A DNA stretch of 64,000 nt from Orientallactaga sibirica. Its lineage: Eukaryota > Chordata > Mammalia > Rodentia > Dipodidae. Below, one piece after another: positions 32,166 through 42,836 of this stretch (position 1 is the first letter of the stretch; each line of letters begins with the position of its first letter). The notes beneath the pieces are model-generated. The model did not search any database. It had not been told where the DNA came from and was given only the letters and a program-made list of their open reading frames with translations. The translations under genes and the position numbers were made by a program. The DNA is taken from the NCBI GenBank assembly GCA_036365145.1, contig JAEOAD010002232.1, positions 2,797,001-2,861,000 of the forward strand, read 5' to 3'.

Positions 32166-32517
32166 TAAAATTTTTGTACATGTGTATGTATGTGTCATGT
32201 GCATGCATGTTCACATGTGTGTGGGTGAACACACATGCAGGTGCATGTGGAGGCCAGAGTTTGATGTCATCTCAATTATTTTCCACCCGTATTTACTGAG
32301 GCACAGCCTTTCAGTTGAACACAGGGCTCACCCATTCTGCTAGTCTAGTTAGCCACTCGCCTGGGAGAACCGCTCGTCTCTACCTTTCCTGTGTGCAGAG
32401 ATTATGGACAGGCTGCCCCACGCATCCAGCATTTACATGGGTACTGGTGGTCTGAACTCAGGTCTTCATGCTTGAATGGCAAGTGTTTTACCCACTGAGC
32501 CATCTCCCCAACCTTCT
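32166..32517 (-). repeat. B4-type composite SINE
   Basis: Reversed copy: TG-rich left end, GCATGTGGAGGCCAGAGTTT, then GTACTGGTGGTCTGAACTCA, GGTCTTCATGCTTGAATGG and CACTGAGCCATCTCCCCAAC. The B1-like middle is badly eroded. Confidence 0.7.
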
Positions 32518-32909
32518 CCTGTTGTTTTCTTCCCAGCTTCCTCCCTATTCTGTGTCCACTTCCAGGATCCCATAACCAAGATGTTTCTAGAAGCAAGTTA
32601 ACGAAATCAAATTTGCATTCCACGAGAGAAAACAGGACTATTGTTTGCCGAGTCCTGTGGCTCTGCGCTCTCACTGTCTTACTGCTCAGCGGATGATCAG
32701 AAATTAAAGGGCTTCCAGATTTCACTGATGGTAAAGGGGACATCATTTTGTGCTGAGGGAAGAAAGTAGAGGCTTGAGGCTGGCCAAGGTGTGCTTCCAG
32801 ACCACTCTGTGCTGTTATCTGCTTCCAGGAAGGAGTTCTGAAAAGTCAGTATAGGTTACTTCATGCCAGAAAACACGTCAGGTGCAGAGGGAAGGATGTA
32901 TTTAGGGCA
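32518..32909. other. Unique sequence, no gene seen
   Basis: No repeat or gene signature recognised. Confidence 0.45.
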
Positions 32910-32923
32910 CATTATTTAGTTTT

Positions 32924-33136
32924 TTATTTATTTATTTATTTATTTGAGAGAGAGAGATACAGAAAGAGAGAGAGAGAGAATGGGTGCGCCAGGGCCTCCA
33001 GCCACTGCAAACGAACTCCAGATGCGTGCACCCCCTTGTGCATCTGGCTTACGTGGGTCCTGGAGAATCGAGCCTCAAACCGGGGTCCTTAGGCTCCACA
33101 GGCAAGCATTTAACCACTAAGCCATCTCTCCAGCCC
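32924..33136 (-). repeat. B2-type SINE, type A, with target duplication
   Basis: Reversed, well-preserved type A copy. CATTATTTAGTTTT flanks it at 32910-32923 and 33137-33150, a perfect 14-bp duplication. Confidence 0.95.
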
Positions 33137-33150
33137 CATTATTTAGTTTT

Positions 33151-34353
33151 GACTGAACCAAGCAGTGTGGGTCGAGGGTGAGGAAACCTCAATATGGTCA
33201 TCTCCATTCTATCATGGGAACCTCATGTTTCTAGGCGAATTCATAACTTTTCTAGGCTTTGACTTTTGCATCTTTTAAGTCAAGGACAGGGATCTAATTC
33301 CTTCTATCAAACTCGGCATGAGGAATAGTGCTGGCCACTGGGCTCAGAGGCTGAGCTAGGCTGTCTGAGCTGTGAGGAGCTAAGTGTTAGAAATGCTCGC
33401 CGACATTCTGTGATCACCACAGATGCCTGGCTGATGCACACATGGCTTCCACAGACAGGGAAGCCCTTGTGCCAGTCTGCTGGCTTTCGTAGAAGAGGTC
33501 AGGAGGAACTGGTGCTGCTCATCAGTAGCATGCGTGTTTGCCTAAGATTTGTGGAGGTAAAAGTTTTGCCTGTTCGGCTGGGTGGGGTTTGGGATCTATT
33601 AAGTAATCAATTTATTTTCCATGGCTAGAAGTCAAACTATGCCTTTCTAATAGCAAGTGCTTCATATCACTAGGATAAATAGCTTTGGTTTCAAGCAGGA
33701 GGTGACAAGGCCACCAGAGTGCAATGAGGTTAGTGACTGACTAGCAGTCTGTGACAGGGTGGGAGTGGTGACGGTGGGCGTCAGGGTGAAAGTAGTGAGA
33801 GGACATTTTTGCAAACAGATGGCTTGAATGAGTGGGGCTGGGGAAGTGGGGAGGAAGGGGAGTGTTGGGGATGACTCCTGAAAGTTTCTGGGCTAAGCTC
33901 CTGTGTGGATCATGTGGCTTTTAGGAAAATGGGAGGCTTGGGGAGGAACAAATCTGAGTAAGTAAACAACTTCATGTTGGCTGAGTTGGAGGACCCTCAG
34001 GGAAATATGCAGCTCTTAGGAGAGGTCAGGGTGGAGGTGACCTATTCTGTGAACCTTCAATCTTTATTTGGCTGTCGTAATGCAAACAAGAGTGAAGTTC
34101 CAAACATATGGTCTACCATGTAAGTCTTAAGCCATCTCCATCTGGCACTGGGGAGCAGCTGTCCACATGTACATCAAAAGTTTGCTGGGCTTCTCAGGAA
34201 CCAGCCAGGAGCAGCAGAAGCAGCATGAGAGCAGGCGTCTGAGAGGAGCACCACTCATCACTAACCACCCACTGTAACCGGAACGAGCTTCTTGTTGGGA
34301 TCTTGGTCTACTGCACACATGCGGCCAGGATGGATGAGTACATATGTTGTGAA
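33151..34353. other. Unique sequence with a MIR trace
   Basis: At 33195-33300 'GGCGAATTCATAACTTTTC' and nearby words recall MIR core. The rest is non-repetitive with no recognisable gene. Confidence 0.4.
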
Positions 34354-34363
34354 AAGTAGAACA

Positions 34364-34560
34364 GGGCTGGAGAGATGGCATAGTGGTTAAGGCGCTTGTC
34401 TGTGAAGCCAAAGGACCCAGGTTTGATTCTCCAGGACTCACATAAGCCAGATGCATGAGGTGGTGCAAATGTCTGGAGTTCCTTTGCAGTGTCTGGAGGC
34501 CCTGGCACACCCATTCTCTCTTTTTTTTTTTAAGAAAAGATCCTCTAAAACTCGTGAGAT
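34364..34560 (+). repeat. B2-type SINE, type A, invaded by a second B2
   Basis: Head GGGCTGGAGAGATGGCATAG, type A body, short CT stretch, then a tail interrupted by a reversed B2. AAGTAGAACA at 34354-34363 and 34793-34802 brackets the whole composite. Confidence 0.9.
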
Positions 34561-34574
34561 ACTACCTAAATTTT

Positions 34575-34780
34575 TAAATTTTTATTTATTTGCAAGCAGA
34601 GAGAGAGAAGTGACAGACAGAGAGAGAATGGGCATGCCAGGGCCTCTAGCCACTGCAAATGAACTCCAGATGCATGTGCCCCTTGTGCATCTGGCTTACG
34701 TGGGTCCTGGAGAATCGAACCGAGATCCTTTGGCTTCGCAGGCAAATGCCTTAACCACTAAGCCATTTCTCCAGCCCCCT
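34575..34780 (-). repeat. B2-type SINE, type A, inside another B2
   Basis: Reversed, well-preserved copy in the tail region of the preceding plus-strand SINE; CCTAAAT on both sides suggests its own target duplication. With the first copy it forms an inverted pair. Confidence 0.9.
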
Positions 34781-35019
34781 AAATCTTTTTTTAAGTAGAA
34801 CATACCATGAAGTATATGGAAGTTATTCATTCATGTTACAAGGTAGGGTTCTTATCAAGGTAGCATTAAGAAGTGGGTTGTTATCTTTTGGATGGTTTTA
34901 TTGTTCTCTCTTCTTGTCAAAAGGATATGTTCTTATTGTTGAAACAAAAAAGGAAACTACAACCAAGTTGAAATAAAGAGAAAACCACCCACACTCTTCA
35001 TTTCTCTGAGAAAAAATTA

Positions 35020-35219
35020 TTTTTTAAAAAATGTTTTTATTTATTTGAAAATGAGAGATAAACAGTGGATGCGCATTGCCAGGGTCATGGAAAACAAACT
35101 CCAGCTGAATGCACTGCTTTGTGCACCTAGCTTTCCATGGGTATTGGGAAATCAAACTCAGGTCCTTCATTAGGCTTTGCAGGCAAGTGCCTTAACCACT
35201 GAGCAATCTCTCCACCCCA
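35020..35219 (-). repeat. B2-type SINE, diverged
   Basis: Reversed, decayed copy: AAACAAACTCCAGCTGAATG, GCAGGCAAGTGCCTTAACC, CACTGAGCAATCTCTCCACC. Older than its neighbours. Confidence 0.82.
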
Positions 35220-35559
35220 GAGAAACATCCTTAATATTTTGGCATCTCTCTTGAAGGAACATTTTTCAGAGGCTTAGAAGTTAGGGGATCACTTCAAACA
35301 TGTAGAGTATATGGAGAAATTATGTGACTGCTACACATGTAGTATAAGTCATCAGACGTAATGCTTCTGCCACAATTTACTTAGGTCTCTCTTGCTAAAA
35401 AGTGAACTGTGCTAGCTGGAATGGAATCCCTTCCATTCCTGCCCTTCCCTTTCTCCTAAAACATGAAAGCTATTATGTAGTTCCACCAATAGAATGCAAC
35501 ATGGTATTTTCTTGCTGCTTTAAACTTCATGGGGCTAACAAGTTAGTTTTTCCATTTTG
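35220..35559. other. Unassigned sequence
   Basis: No gene seen; it may be part of the L1 tract that follows, but landmarks are lacking. Confidence 0.35.
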
Positions 35560-35760
35560 GGGTACATTTTAATTCATCTATCTGTTCCCTACTGATTTGA
35601 AATGCTATTTTCCATATACCAAGTTTATGTCTACTTATGAGTATCTTTCTAGGATCCCAGTTTCTTTTTCACTTAATGGCTTATTTCTATGCTAATCACA
35701 TATGGTGTATTACTACTAATAATTATTTACTAACCAGCCTTGATAAAAAAAAAAGCAATA
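35560..35760 (-). repeat. L1 3' region fragment (L1M-like)
   Basis: TTCCCTACTGATTTGAAATG, CTATTTTCCATATACCAAG and CTTATGAGTATCTTTCTAGG follow old L1 3' region wording in reverse. Confidence 0.5.
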
Positions 35761-35787
35761 GAGCAGGTCTCTCCAGTATTTTATTTT

Positions 35788-36069
35788 ATTTTTTAAATTT
35801 ATTATTATTATTATTATTTTATTTATTTTTGGAGAGAGACACAGAGAGAGACAGACAGAGAGGGAGAGGGAGACAGATAGAGATGGGCACTCCAGCAGTC
35901 TCTCAGCTGCTGTGAAGGAAATCCAGATGCGTGCGCCCCCTTGTGGTCAAGTGCAGCATTGCACCCTTGCGTCACTTTGCCTCTGGCTAAACGTGGGACC
36001 TGGAGATTGGAACCAGGTTCTTAGGCTTAGCAGGCAGGCACCTTAACCACTAAGCCATCTCTCCAACCC
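35788..36069 (-). repeat. B2-type SINE, type B, with CTCF-like core
   Basis: Reversed type B copy. CAGTATTTTATTTT flanks it at 35774-35787 and 36070-36083 (perfect 14 bp). On its own strand the body reads CCACAAGGGGGCGC at 35933-35946, 13 of 14 CTCF consensus positions. Confidence 0.95.
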
Positions 36070-36099
36070 CAGTATTTTATTTTTTAAGCCAAGCCTAAC

Positions 36100-36432
36100 A
36101 ATTTTTGGTTCTTTGTATTTCATGCGTGCATGTGTGCATATGTTTATGTGTGTGAATATGGGTACATACATGCCACATCGTTCGTATGGGGAGGGAGGGT
36201 CAGAGGACCACTTCAGGTGTTGGTCCTCGCTTTCCACCTAGTTTGTGGCAGGCTCTGTTACTGTTGTTCACTGCTGCTGGCCCAAAAGCTTCTGGGTGGA
36301 TTCTTCTGTCTGTCTCCTGCTCACTGTAGGTGTGTTGGGATTACACATGCCACAGTATCCAGTTCTTACAATGATCATGGGGATCTGCATGGACAGCAAG
36401 TGCTTTATCCACTAAGGCATCTCTTCAGCCCA
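36100..36432 (-). repeat. B4-type composite SINE
   Basis: Reversed copy: TG-rich left end, GGTCAGAGGACCACTTCAGG, TGTTGGTCCTCGCTTTCCAC, a B1-like middle (GTGTTGGGATTACACATGCC) and a head ending AAGGCATCTCTTCAGCCC. Confidence 0.75.
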
Positions 36433-36475
36433 CCTCTTTATATTTCCATGTGACTTTTATAATCTTTGTCATGTA

Positions 36476-36510
<35 letters not shown>

Positions 36511-36598
36511 GGGAGAGAAGAACATTCATGGAAAGTTTTTTTAAATTAGATATAATTTATACCCCATGAATTTTCTTATCTTAAAATGTATGATCCAG

Positions 36599-36865
36599 GG
36601 CTGGAGAGATGGCTTAGCGATTAAGGCACCTGCCTGCTAAGCGTAAGAACCTGGTTCCAATCTCCAGGTCCCACATTTAGCCAGATGCAAAGTGACACAA
36701 GGGCACAATGCCACACTTGACCACAAGGGGGCTCTCGCATCTGGATTTCATTCACAGCAGCTGAGAGACTGCTGGCGCGCTCATCTCTATCTGTCTCTCT
36801 CTCCCTCTCTGTCTGTCTCTGTGTCTCTCTCCAAAAATAAAAATAAAAATAAAAAATTTAAAAAA
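36599..36865 (+). repeat. B2-type SINE, type B, with target duplication
   Basis: Well-preserved type B copy in the L1. GTATGATCCAG at 36588-36598 and 36866-36876 is a perfect 11-bp duplication. The core CCACAAGGGGGCTC at 36721-36734 matches the CTCF consensus at 12 of 14 positions. Confidence 0.95.
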
Positions 36866-37045
36866 GTATGATCCAGTGATTTTAATTTACTTACAAAGTT
36901 CTCCAAATGTCACTAGTTCCAGAACATTTTCATCACCCCCCAAAGGACCCCACCCCCACTAGCAGTCCATTCCCATTCCTCTGCCTTTGCCCCTGGAAAC
37001 CACATCCATGTTTTTAGGTATTTGCCTGTTTTCTATATTTCTTTT

Positions 37046-37317
37046 TATTTTTTGATTTTTTGGAGAGAGACACAGAGAGAGAAAGAGAGAGAGGGAGAGG
37101 AAGACAGATAGAGATGGGCGTGCCAGCAGCCTCTCAGCTGCTGCGAACGAAATCCAGATGCATGCGCCCCCTTGTGGTCAAGTGTGGCATTGTGCCCTTG
37201 CGTCACTTTGCATCTGGCTAAATGTGGGACCTGGAGATTGGAATGGCTGGAGATTGGAACCAGCGTTCTTAGGCTTAAGAGGCAGGCGCCTTAACCGCTA
37301 AGCCATCTCTCCAGCAC
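37046..37317 (-). repeat. B2-type SINE, type B, with CTCF-like core
   Basis: Reversed type B copy in the same L1. TCTATATTTCTTTT at 37032-37045 and 37318-37331 is a perfect 14-bp duplication. CCACAAGGGGGCGC lies on its strand at 37164-37177 (13 of 14). Confidence 0.95.
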
Positions 37318-37684
37318 TCTATATTTCTTTTGAATGGAATCATACGTGCATTTCTTCTATACAACATGAACTTTTCTTTCTAGCTTATTTTACTCAGCAT
37401 GTTTTAAAGATTCAACCATGTTATTATATGAGCCAGTTCTTCTTTCCATTTCTATAAGTGAGGGACATTTCACTGTGTGAATATGGCACGTTTTGTTTAT
37501 TGATCTATCAGTTAATAGACAGTTGGGTTGTTTCCACTTTGCAGTTACTGTGAATAATGCTACTATGCACATTGCTGTGCAAAAGTTTACATGGAGATAT
37601 GGATTTACGTGTATTGGGTCCATTTCTAGGAGTAAAATTGCTAAATCCTTGGCAATTCTATGCTTAACCTTTTGGGAAACTCAC

Positions 37685-38068
37685 TGTGGTAGTTTGAATA
37701 TATGTTCCCCCAATATATTCAGTGTTTTATTAGTTATAGTTTGCATCTGTAATCACCTTGCTAAAGGCAATGTCACTGGGGGCTGGTCTTAAGGTGTGGG
37801 TTTGAGATTCCATTGTAAAGATATGCAAAGTGTGCCTAGCAGGAGTTCCTGAAGTGTGCTGTGTGACCTTTTGGCTGTAGTTTTGCTCTGTGTGCTGTGG
37901 TGGCTGGTTGGTTTCTCTCTCTGCTTGGCCCTGTGGAGAGCAGGCCGCTTCTCTTGCCATTATGGAACTTCCCCTGGATCTGTAAGCTTCAATAAATAAT
38001 ATCCCTTCCTCCATAACTGTGCCTGGTCTGGAAGTTCATCTCAGCGAACCTGAAGCTGTCTGCTACAG
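37685..38068 (+). repeat. Solo LTR, MaLR-like
   Basis: Begins TGTGGTAGTTTGAATATATG and ends TGTCTGCTACA, with an internal AATAAATAAT (possible polyadenylation region) after CTGTAAGCTTC. L1 sequence resumes on the right a few bases later; CTCAC occurs at both junctions (37680-37684 and near 38074), fitting a 5-bp target duplication with slightly uncertain right end. Confidence 0.7.
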
Positions 38069-38272
38069 TAAAGCTCACAGACTGTTTCTCTAAGGGGCTG
38101 TACTGTATTATGTTCTTGTAGGTGTGAGGTGGTAACTTCCATGGTCTTTCCATGAAAATTGCATTTGTTTCCAGTTATTTTGAGGCAATTAGAACCTCAG
38201 CATTAAGTCTTCTCAATACTGTATCTTTCCTTTTATGCCTTTCTGATCACCTTGTTGAATCTCTTCATTTTT

Positions 38273-38422
38273 TTTTTTTTTTTTTTGAGGTAGGGTCTCG
38301 CTCTAGCCCATGCTGACCTGGAATTCATTATGTAGTCTCAGGGTGACCTTGAACTCATGGAAATCCTCCTACCCCTGCCTCCCAAGAGCTGGGATTAAAG
38401 GCATGCACCACCACACTGGGCT
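38273..38422 (-). repeat. B1 SINE with target duplication
   Basis: Reversed full-length B1. GAATCTCTTCATTTTT flanks it at 38257-38272 and 38423-38438, a perfect 16-bp duplication. Confidence 0.95.
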
Positions 38423-38440
38423 GAATCTCTTCATTTTTAA

Positions 38441-38738
38441 TTTTAATTATTTTATTTTATTTATTTGAGAGAGAGAAACCACTAAGCCATTTCTCCAATC
38501 CCAACATTTAAATTATATATATTTATTTGAGAGAGAGAGAGAGATAAAGAAGTAGAGAGTGAGTGAGAGAGAGAGAGAGAGAGAGGAGAGGCGCTCCAGG
38601 CCTCCAGCCACTGCAAATGAACTCCACATGCATGCGCCTCCTTGTGCATCTGGCTTAAGTGGGTCCTGGGGAATCAAACCTAGGTCCTTTGGCTTTGCAG
38701 GCAAATGCCTTAACCACTAAGCCATCTTCTACAGCCCT
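38441..38738 (-). repeat. Two reversed B2-type SINE pieces
   Basis: A short piece with a large internal deletion (38441-38502, tail then CTAAGCCATTTCTCCAATCC) is followed by a fuller copy (38516-38738). CTCTTCATTTTTAA at 38427-38440 and 38739-38752 brackets both and reuses the target word already duplicated by the B1. Confidence 0.85.
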
Positions 38739-38808
38739 CTCTTCATTTTTAAACAGAATATGTATATATGCTTTAGCCCAACTTTAGCATACAATGTAGA
38801 AAAGCTCC

Positions 38809-39182
38809 TGTAGTGATTTGAATTTATGGCCCATAGACTCAGGCATTTTATTTTATTTTACTTTTTAAGATTTAGCTTGCAACTTGAGTCTCCAGTGAGT
38901 GGATCCCTGCTGGGGAAGAGGTATATCTCTGGGGGCAGGTCTTGTAGTCCAGCCCTAAAGTGTATAATTAACAGTTTGAGCTTTGGCTGTTCGTGTGTGC
39001 GGGCTGGTGGTGCGTGCTGATGTTGGTTTTTCTGCCTCTGCTGTGGATGCATCTGTGGAAGTGAGCCAGCTTTTTCTACCATGGATGGTGCTTCCCCTGG
39101 ATTCTGTAAGCCTAAAATAAATCCTTTTCTTCCATAATTCTGATCAGGTGTTTATCCAGCAATGAGAAGGTAACTGCAATAG
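38809..39182 (+). repeat. Solo LTR, MaLR-like
   Basis: Begins TGTAGTGATTTGAATTTATG and ends AATGAGAAGGTAACTGCAAT. CTGTAAGCCTAAAATAAATCC gives the poly(A) signal region, as in the LTR at 37685, to which it looks closest. Confidence 0.65.
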
Positions 39183-39259
39183 TACCTAATGGTGAGCTCT
39201 TTCTAAACAGAAACTTAGGGTAGCCCACCTCTTCATCCTCCTCTTCCAGCATGGTGCCA

Positions 39260-39598
39260 ATATATATGCCAGGGTCTGAGTGTCTGAGGCCCTCCCTAGT
39301 CTGTATTCTTGAAACCTAGCTCCGAAGTGATAGCAGTGAGAGGTGGTGATTAGGTCATGAGGGTGGGATCCGTGTCCTTATAGAACAGGCCTGAAGGGAC
39401 CCATTTTCCCTTCTTGCCATGTGAGGATGCATAATGAAGGCACTGTCTGAAATTCAGACAGCAAACTGCACTGACGCTGGGTCTGTTGCACCTTGATCTT
39501 GAACTTCCCAACCTCCAGAACTGTGAAAAGAAAATTGCCATTACTTATAAATTATCCAGACTAAGGTGTTTTGTCAAATCAGCCCAACAGACTAGGAT
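39260..39598 (+). repeat. Ancient LTR remnant, MaLR-like
   Basis: GGTGATTAGGTCATGAGGGT, CTTGCCATGTGAGGATGC, CACCTTGATCTTGAACTTCC and CTCCAGAACTGTGAAAAG follow the old LTR type also seen at 20861 and 23134. A near-perfect hairpin lies at 39443-39461. Confidence 0.6.
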
Positions 39599-39605
39599 AA
39601 TATGC

Positions 39606-39615
39606 ATAGATAGAT

Positions 39616-39659
<44 letters not shown>
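39606..39659. repeat. (GATA)n microsatellite
   Basis: About twelve GATA units in a row, with one irregular unit near the start. Probably length-variable. Confidence 0.95.
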
Positions 39660-39661
<2 letters not shown>

Positions 39662-40511
39662 GTAGAAAGGCATGCATAGATATTAACATTATGAGCAGAA
39701 ATTCCCAGGAAAAAAATCACACCCATATTAAAGATTCAACAGAGCTGATTGACTGATAGAACTTGTGAGTGTGGAAAGCCAGAATGTTGACGATTCAGAG
39801 CCCAAATATCTTGAGGTATCTTTAGCTCTCTGAACAGCCATTCATTACCTCCCTCTGTGTGTGGCCTGGCCTAACATCCTTATGATTATCACGCAAAGCC
39901 TTTTAAGACATATGAACGTAACAAACCACTGGCTTTCATCAACCCCCCATGCTAAGAATGTCATCTGATAGCATCTGCAACCTATAGCAGAGATTTCCCC
40001 ACTTGGCTGTAACCAGCCTACCAGATGTTCCCACCAATATATCTGAAAAGCACATTATGACTTTTTTTTTTCTCTATAACTGTAAAAACATCACGAAACG
40101 GTTATCACATTGGAACATGGTATCTAGTGTAACCTGCATCTGCTCCTCGGCCATGGCCACTCAAATTTGGCTCTGGAGTGAATGATTGCTTATTCTCTTT
40201 GAGATGAGAGCTGCGTTTTGGGGTTGATAGTGTCTCTGTCCATGTTCTCTATGTTTACACTCATGTCTATATCAACATCTACAGATAGAGCTTCAGAAAA
40301 GTTCCCCTGTGAGAAATCATAGGCAGGCCTCTCTGAGCCCTTTTCTGGACCTGGCTTTGAAGTTAACCTGCCAAACCCAGTTTTAGCAGAGGATCCAGAG
40401 TTTTAAGAATCCTCCACCCTGGATATCTATGCCCATGGCCTGCCTCTAGCAAGAATCCTGCTATGGCCATTTAGAAAATTCTCTACTCTTGATATTGAAT
40501 CAAGCCATTTC
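39660..40511. other. Unique sequence, no gene seen
   Basis: No repeat or gene signature recognised. Confidence 0.45.
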
Positions 40512-40526
40512 TTCTTGGTTATTTCT

Positions 40527-40757
40527 TTTTTAAAAAGTATTTTTATTTTTACTTATTTATTTGAGAGAGAGGTATAGAAATAGGCAGGTAGAGAGAGAGA
40601 GAATGAGCACACCAGGGCCTCCAGCCACTGCAAACAAACTCCAGATGTGTGCACCCCCTTGTGCATCTGGCTTACGTGGGTCCTGGGGAGTCAAACCTGG
40701 GTGGGTCCTTGGACTTTGCAGACAAACACCTTAACCGCTAAGCCATCTCTTCAGCCC
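40527..40757 (-). repeat. B2-type SINE, type A, with target duplication
   Basis: Reversed copy. TTCTTGGTTATTTCT flanks it at 40512-40526 and 40758-40772, a perfect 15-bp duplication. Confidence 0.95.
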
Positions 40758-40772
40758 TTCTTGGTTATTTCT

Positions 40773-41176
40773 GTCCACAGCCCTCTCCCTCTGTTCCTTA
40801 GCTTCAAGTCTGTAGCTGTCTTGGCTGTAATTGGAGTTGAGCTCAGTTCTATACAGAAGTTACTTTCCTTATAACATTAACTTGAATAAAATCTCTTGCC
40901 ATTTTAAATAAGTGCTATAAAATTTTTCTTTTACAGCCTCCTAGACCTTGTGGATACAGCGAATAAGCCAACAAATGAGCAATATGGGGTTGGAACAGTA
41001 CTTAGATAGTTGTGAAGTGCCCTGTTAGACTTTTAAACCCAATGCATAAGTAAGTGTATGACTACCTATTTGCAAATATGTTACCTCAAACTGGTTCCCA
41101 TCTGCCTATGGGATGAAATCTTTGCAAAATAGTGTCCACAGTTGCTGGAACTGCTGCTATGTCTAGAGTGCAGGCC
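40773..41176. other. Unique sequence, no gene seen
   Basis: AT-rich and non-repetitive as far as I can see; no gene signature. Confidence 0.45.
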
Positions 41177-41496
41177 TGTGGTGGTTTGAATAAAATGGCC
41201 CCATAGCCTCATGTGTTTTGAATACATGGTTCCACGGTGATGGCATTTTGGGAGGTGGAGGCTTGCTGGAAGATGTGTATTGATGGGGGCAGGCTTTAGG
41301 GTGTTCTGTCTCAGCTCCCCTGTTGCTAGAGCCAGTTCATTCTTGCTTGCTGCCTCTCATCTGACATGACAAGATGTGATGCCCAGCGTCTGCTCTGCTA
41401 TACCATGTTCACCTTGAAAGTCTTAAGCCCTTTCCTCCCATAAGCTGCATCTGGTTGGGTGTTTTGTTTCAGCAACAAGAAGGTAACTGCTGAACA
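41177..41496 (+). repeat. Solo LTR, MaLR-like (ORR1/MT type)
   Basis: Begins TGTGGTGGTTTGAATAAAAT and ends near CAACAAGAAGGTAACTGCTG. Close in wording to the LTRs of the two elements at 52.5-55.8 kb (GATGGCATTTTGGGAGGTGG, GTTTTGTTTCAGCAACAAG). Confidence 0.72.
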
Positions 41497-41534
41497 CTGA
41501 GACCTTGGAAGCTAGAAATCTAAAGGATCCATAG

Positions 41535-41822
41535 TGTGCTTATCACAGAACATCACCAACTAGGTGCCTTACAAACAAAAGACATTTATTTTCATAGTTC
41601 TGTAGGCTGGAAGGGTCACTAAAGATCTAGTGTCTGGTGAGGTCTCCCTCCTAGTAAAAAGGCATTTCACTTGAGAGACAGGCGGTACTTTCTTGGGATC
41701 TCTCTTATAAGGGTAGTAATACCATCCTGAGGGGTGCCAGTGGCTCCACTCCCTCCCCCAATACCTTGAGGGTTATAATTTCAACATAAGGATTTGAAAG
41801 GATACCTTTAGCCTACAGCACC
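41535..41822 (-). repeat. Ancient LTR remnant, MaLR-like
   Basis: Reads in reverse: CACAGAACATCACCAACTAG, CATAGTTCTGTAGGCTGG, TCTCTCTTATAAGGGTAG and ACATAAGGATTTGAAAGG. Lies 40 bases from the preceding LTR, in the opposite orientation. Confidence 0.5.
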
Positions 41823-42045
41823 GTTAAACCTGAAAACTATAAATGATGTGCTCAGAGAGGCCTTCTGAGGAGCTTGTTGTCAGGAAGATATTGCCAGGAG
41901 TCACTCAGTTACAGACAGCAAGCAAGGAGGCCTGGACAAGAAAAGGAAAACATTTAATGTCATGAAGTACCCATGATGCTAGGGTGAAGATCTGACCAGT
42001 GATGGAGAGTTGGGGCTAGAAGCACAGGACCTTGTACATTAAACT

Positions 42046-42287
42046 CTTTATTTTGTTTGAAATATTTTATTGCTTTGTTAGACAGAGAAAGAGGGAGATG
42101 GAGAGAGAGAAAGAAAGAGGCAGATAGCGAGAGAGAGTGGGCACACCAGGGCCTCTGGCCACTGCAAATGAACTCAGGTGCGTGTGCCACCTTGTGCATC
42201 TGGTTTATATGGGTGCTGGGGAATTGAATTTTGGTCCTTTGGCTTTGCAAGCAAGTATGTTAATTGCTTAGCCATCTCTCCAGCCCT
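42046..42287 (-). repeat. B2-type SINE, type A, with target duplication
   Basis: Reversed copy flanked by ATTAAACT at 42038-42045 and 42288-42295. Confidence 0.9.
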
Positions 42288-42611
42288 ATTAAACTAATTT
42301 GATCTACTGTAGAATTTATCATGAACCAGAGGCAGGTTGTTCACTGCAACCTTCTCTGTAGCAGTGAAAACTGGAAAATAAGCTCAAATCATCTAAATGT
42401 TTGTCAGGAAAGGAATAAATTGAGCTGTGTAACATTAAGTGGCCCTCTAAAAGAATTAACTGGAGCCTATTAAACAGGAGGGGAAGGTCCTGCTGTAGAC
42501 TCCATGTCCCCTCCCTTTCATAACATATATCTTGCAATAATTCTACTCACCTTAAGTGAAGCTCACGAATACATATAAACCTACCTACATACAGTTCTTT
42601 AAAAATCCAAG

Positions 42612-42836
42612 GATGGAGAGATGACTCAGCTGTTAAAGGCACTTGCTTGCAAAGCCTGATGGCTGAGTTCGATTCCTTAGTTCCCACATAAGCCAGGCAG
42701 ATGCTCAAAGTGGTGTACATATTTGGAGTTTATTTGCAGCAGCAAGAGGCCCTAGTGTGCCTGTTCTCTTCCTCTCCCTCCTTCTTCCTTCATCTCCCCT
42801 TCTCTCTCCCTCTCTTAAATAAATATTAAAAATACA
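42612..42836 (+). repeat. B2-type SINE, diverged type A
   Basis: Head AAGGATGGAGAGATGACTCAG, body AAAGTGGTGTACATATTTGG, long CT stretch and A-rich tail. Groups with the copy at 10230 by 'CACTTGCTTGCAAAGCCTG'. Confidence 0.85.

Larger units (their letters stand above)
36538..38256 (-). repeat. L1 3' region (L1M-like) cut by three insertions
   Basis: L1 pieces at 36538-36587, 36877-37031, 37332-37684 and 38074-38256 are collinear with an old L1 3' UTR read in reverse: CCAGAACATTTTCATCACCC, TGGAATCATACGTGCATTTC, TGGGTTGTTTCCACTTTGC, GGGTCCATTTCTAGGAGTA. Two B2 SINEs and an LTR separate them. A (CA)n tract at 36477-36508 precedes the element. Confidence 0.75.
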
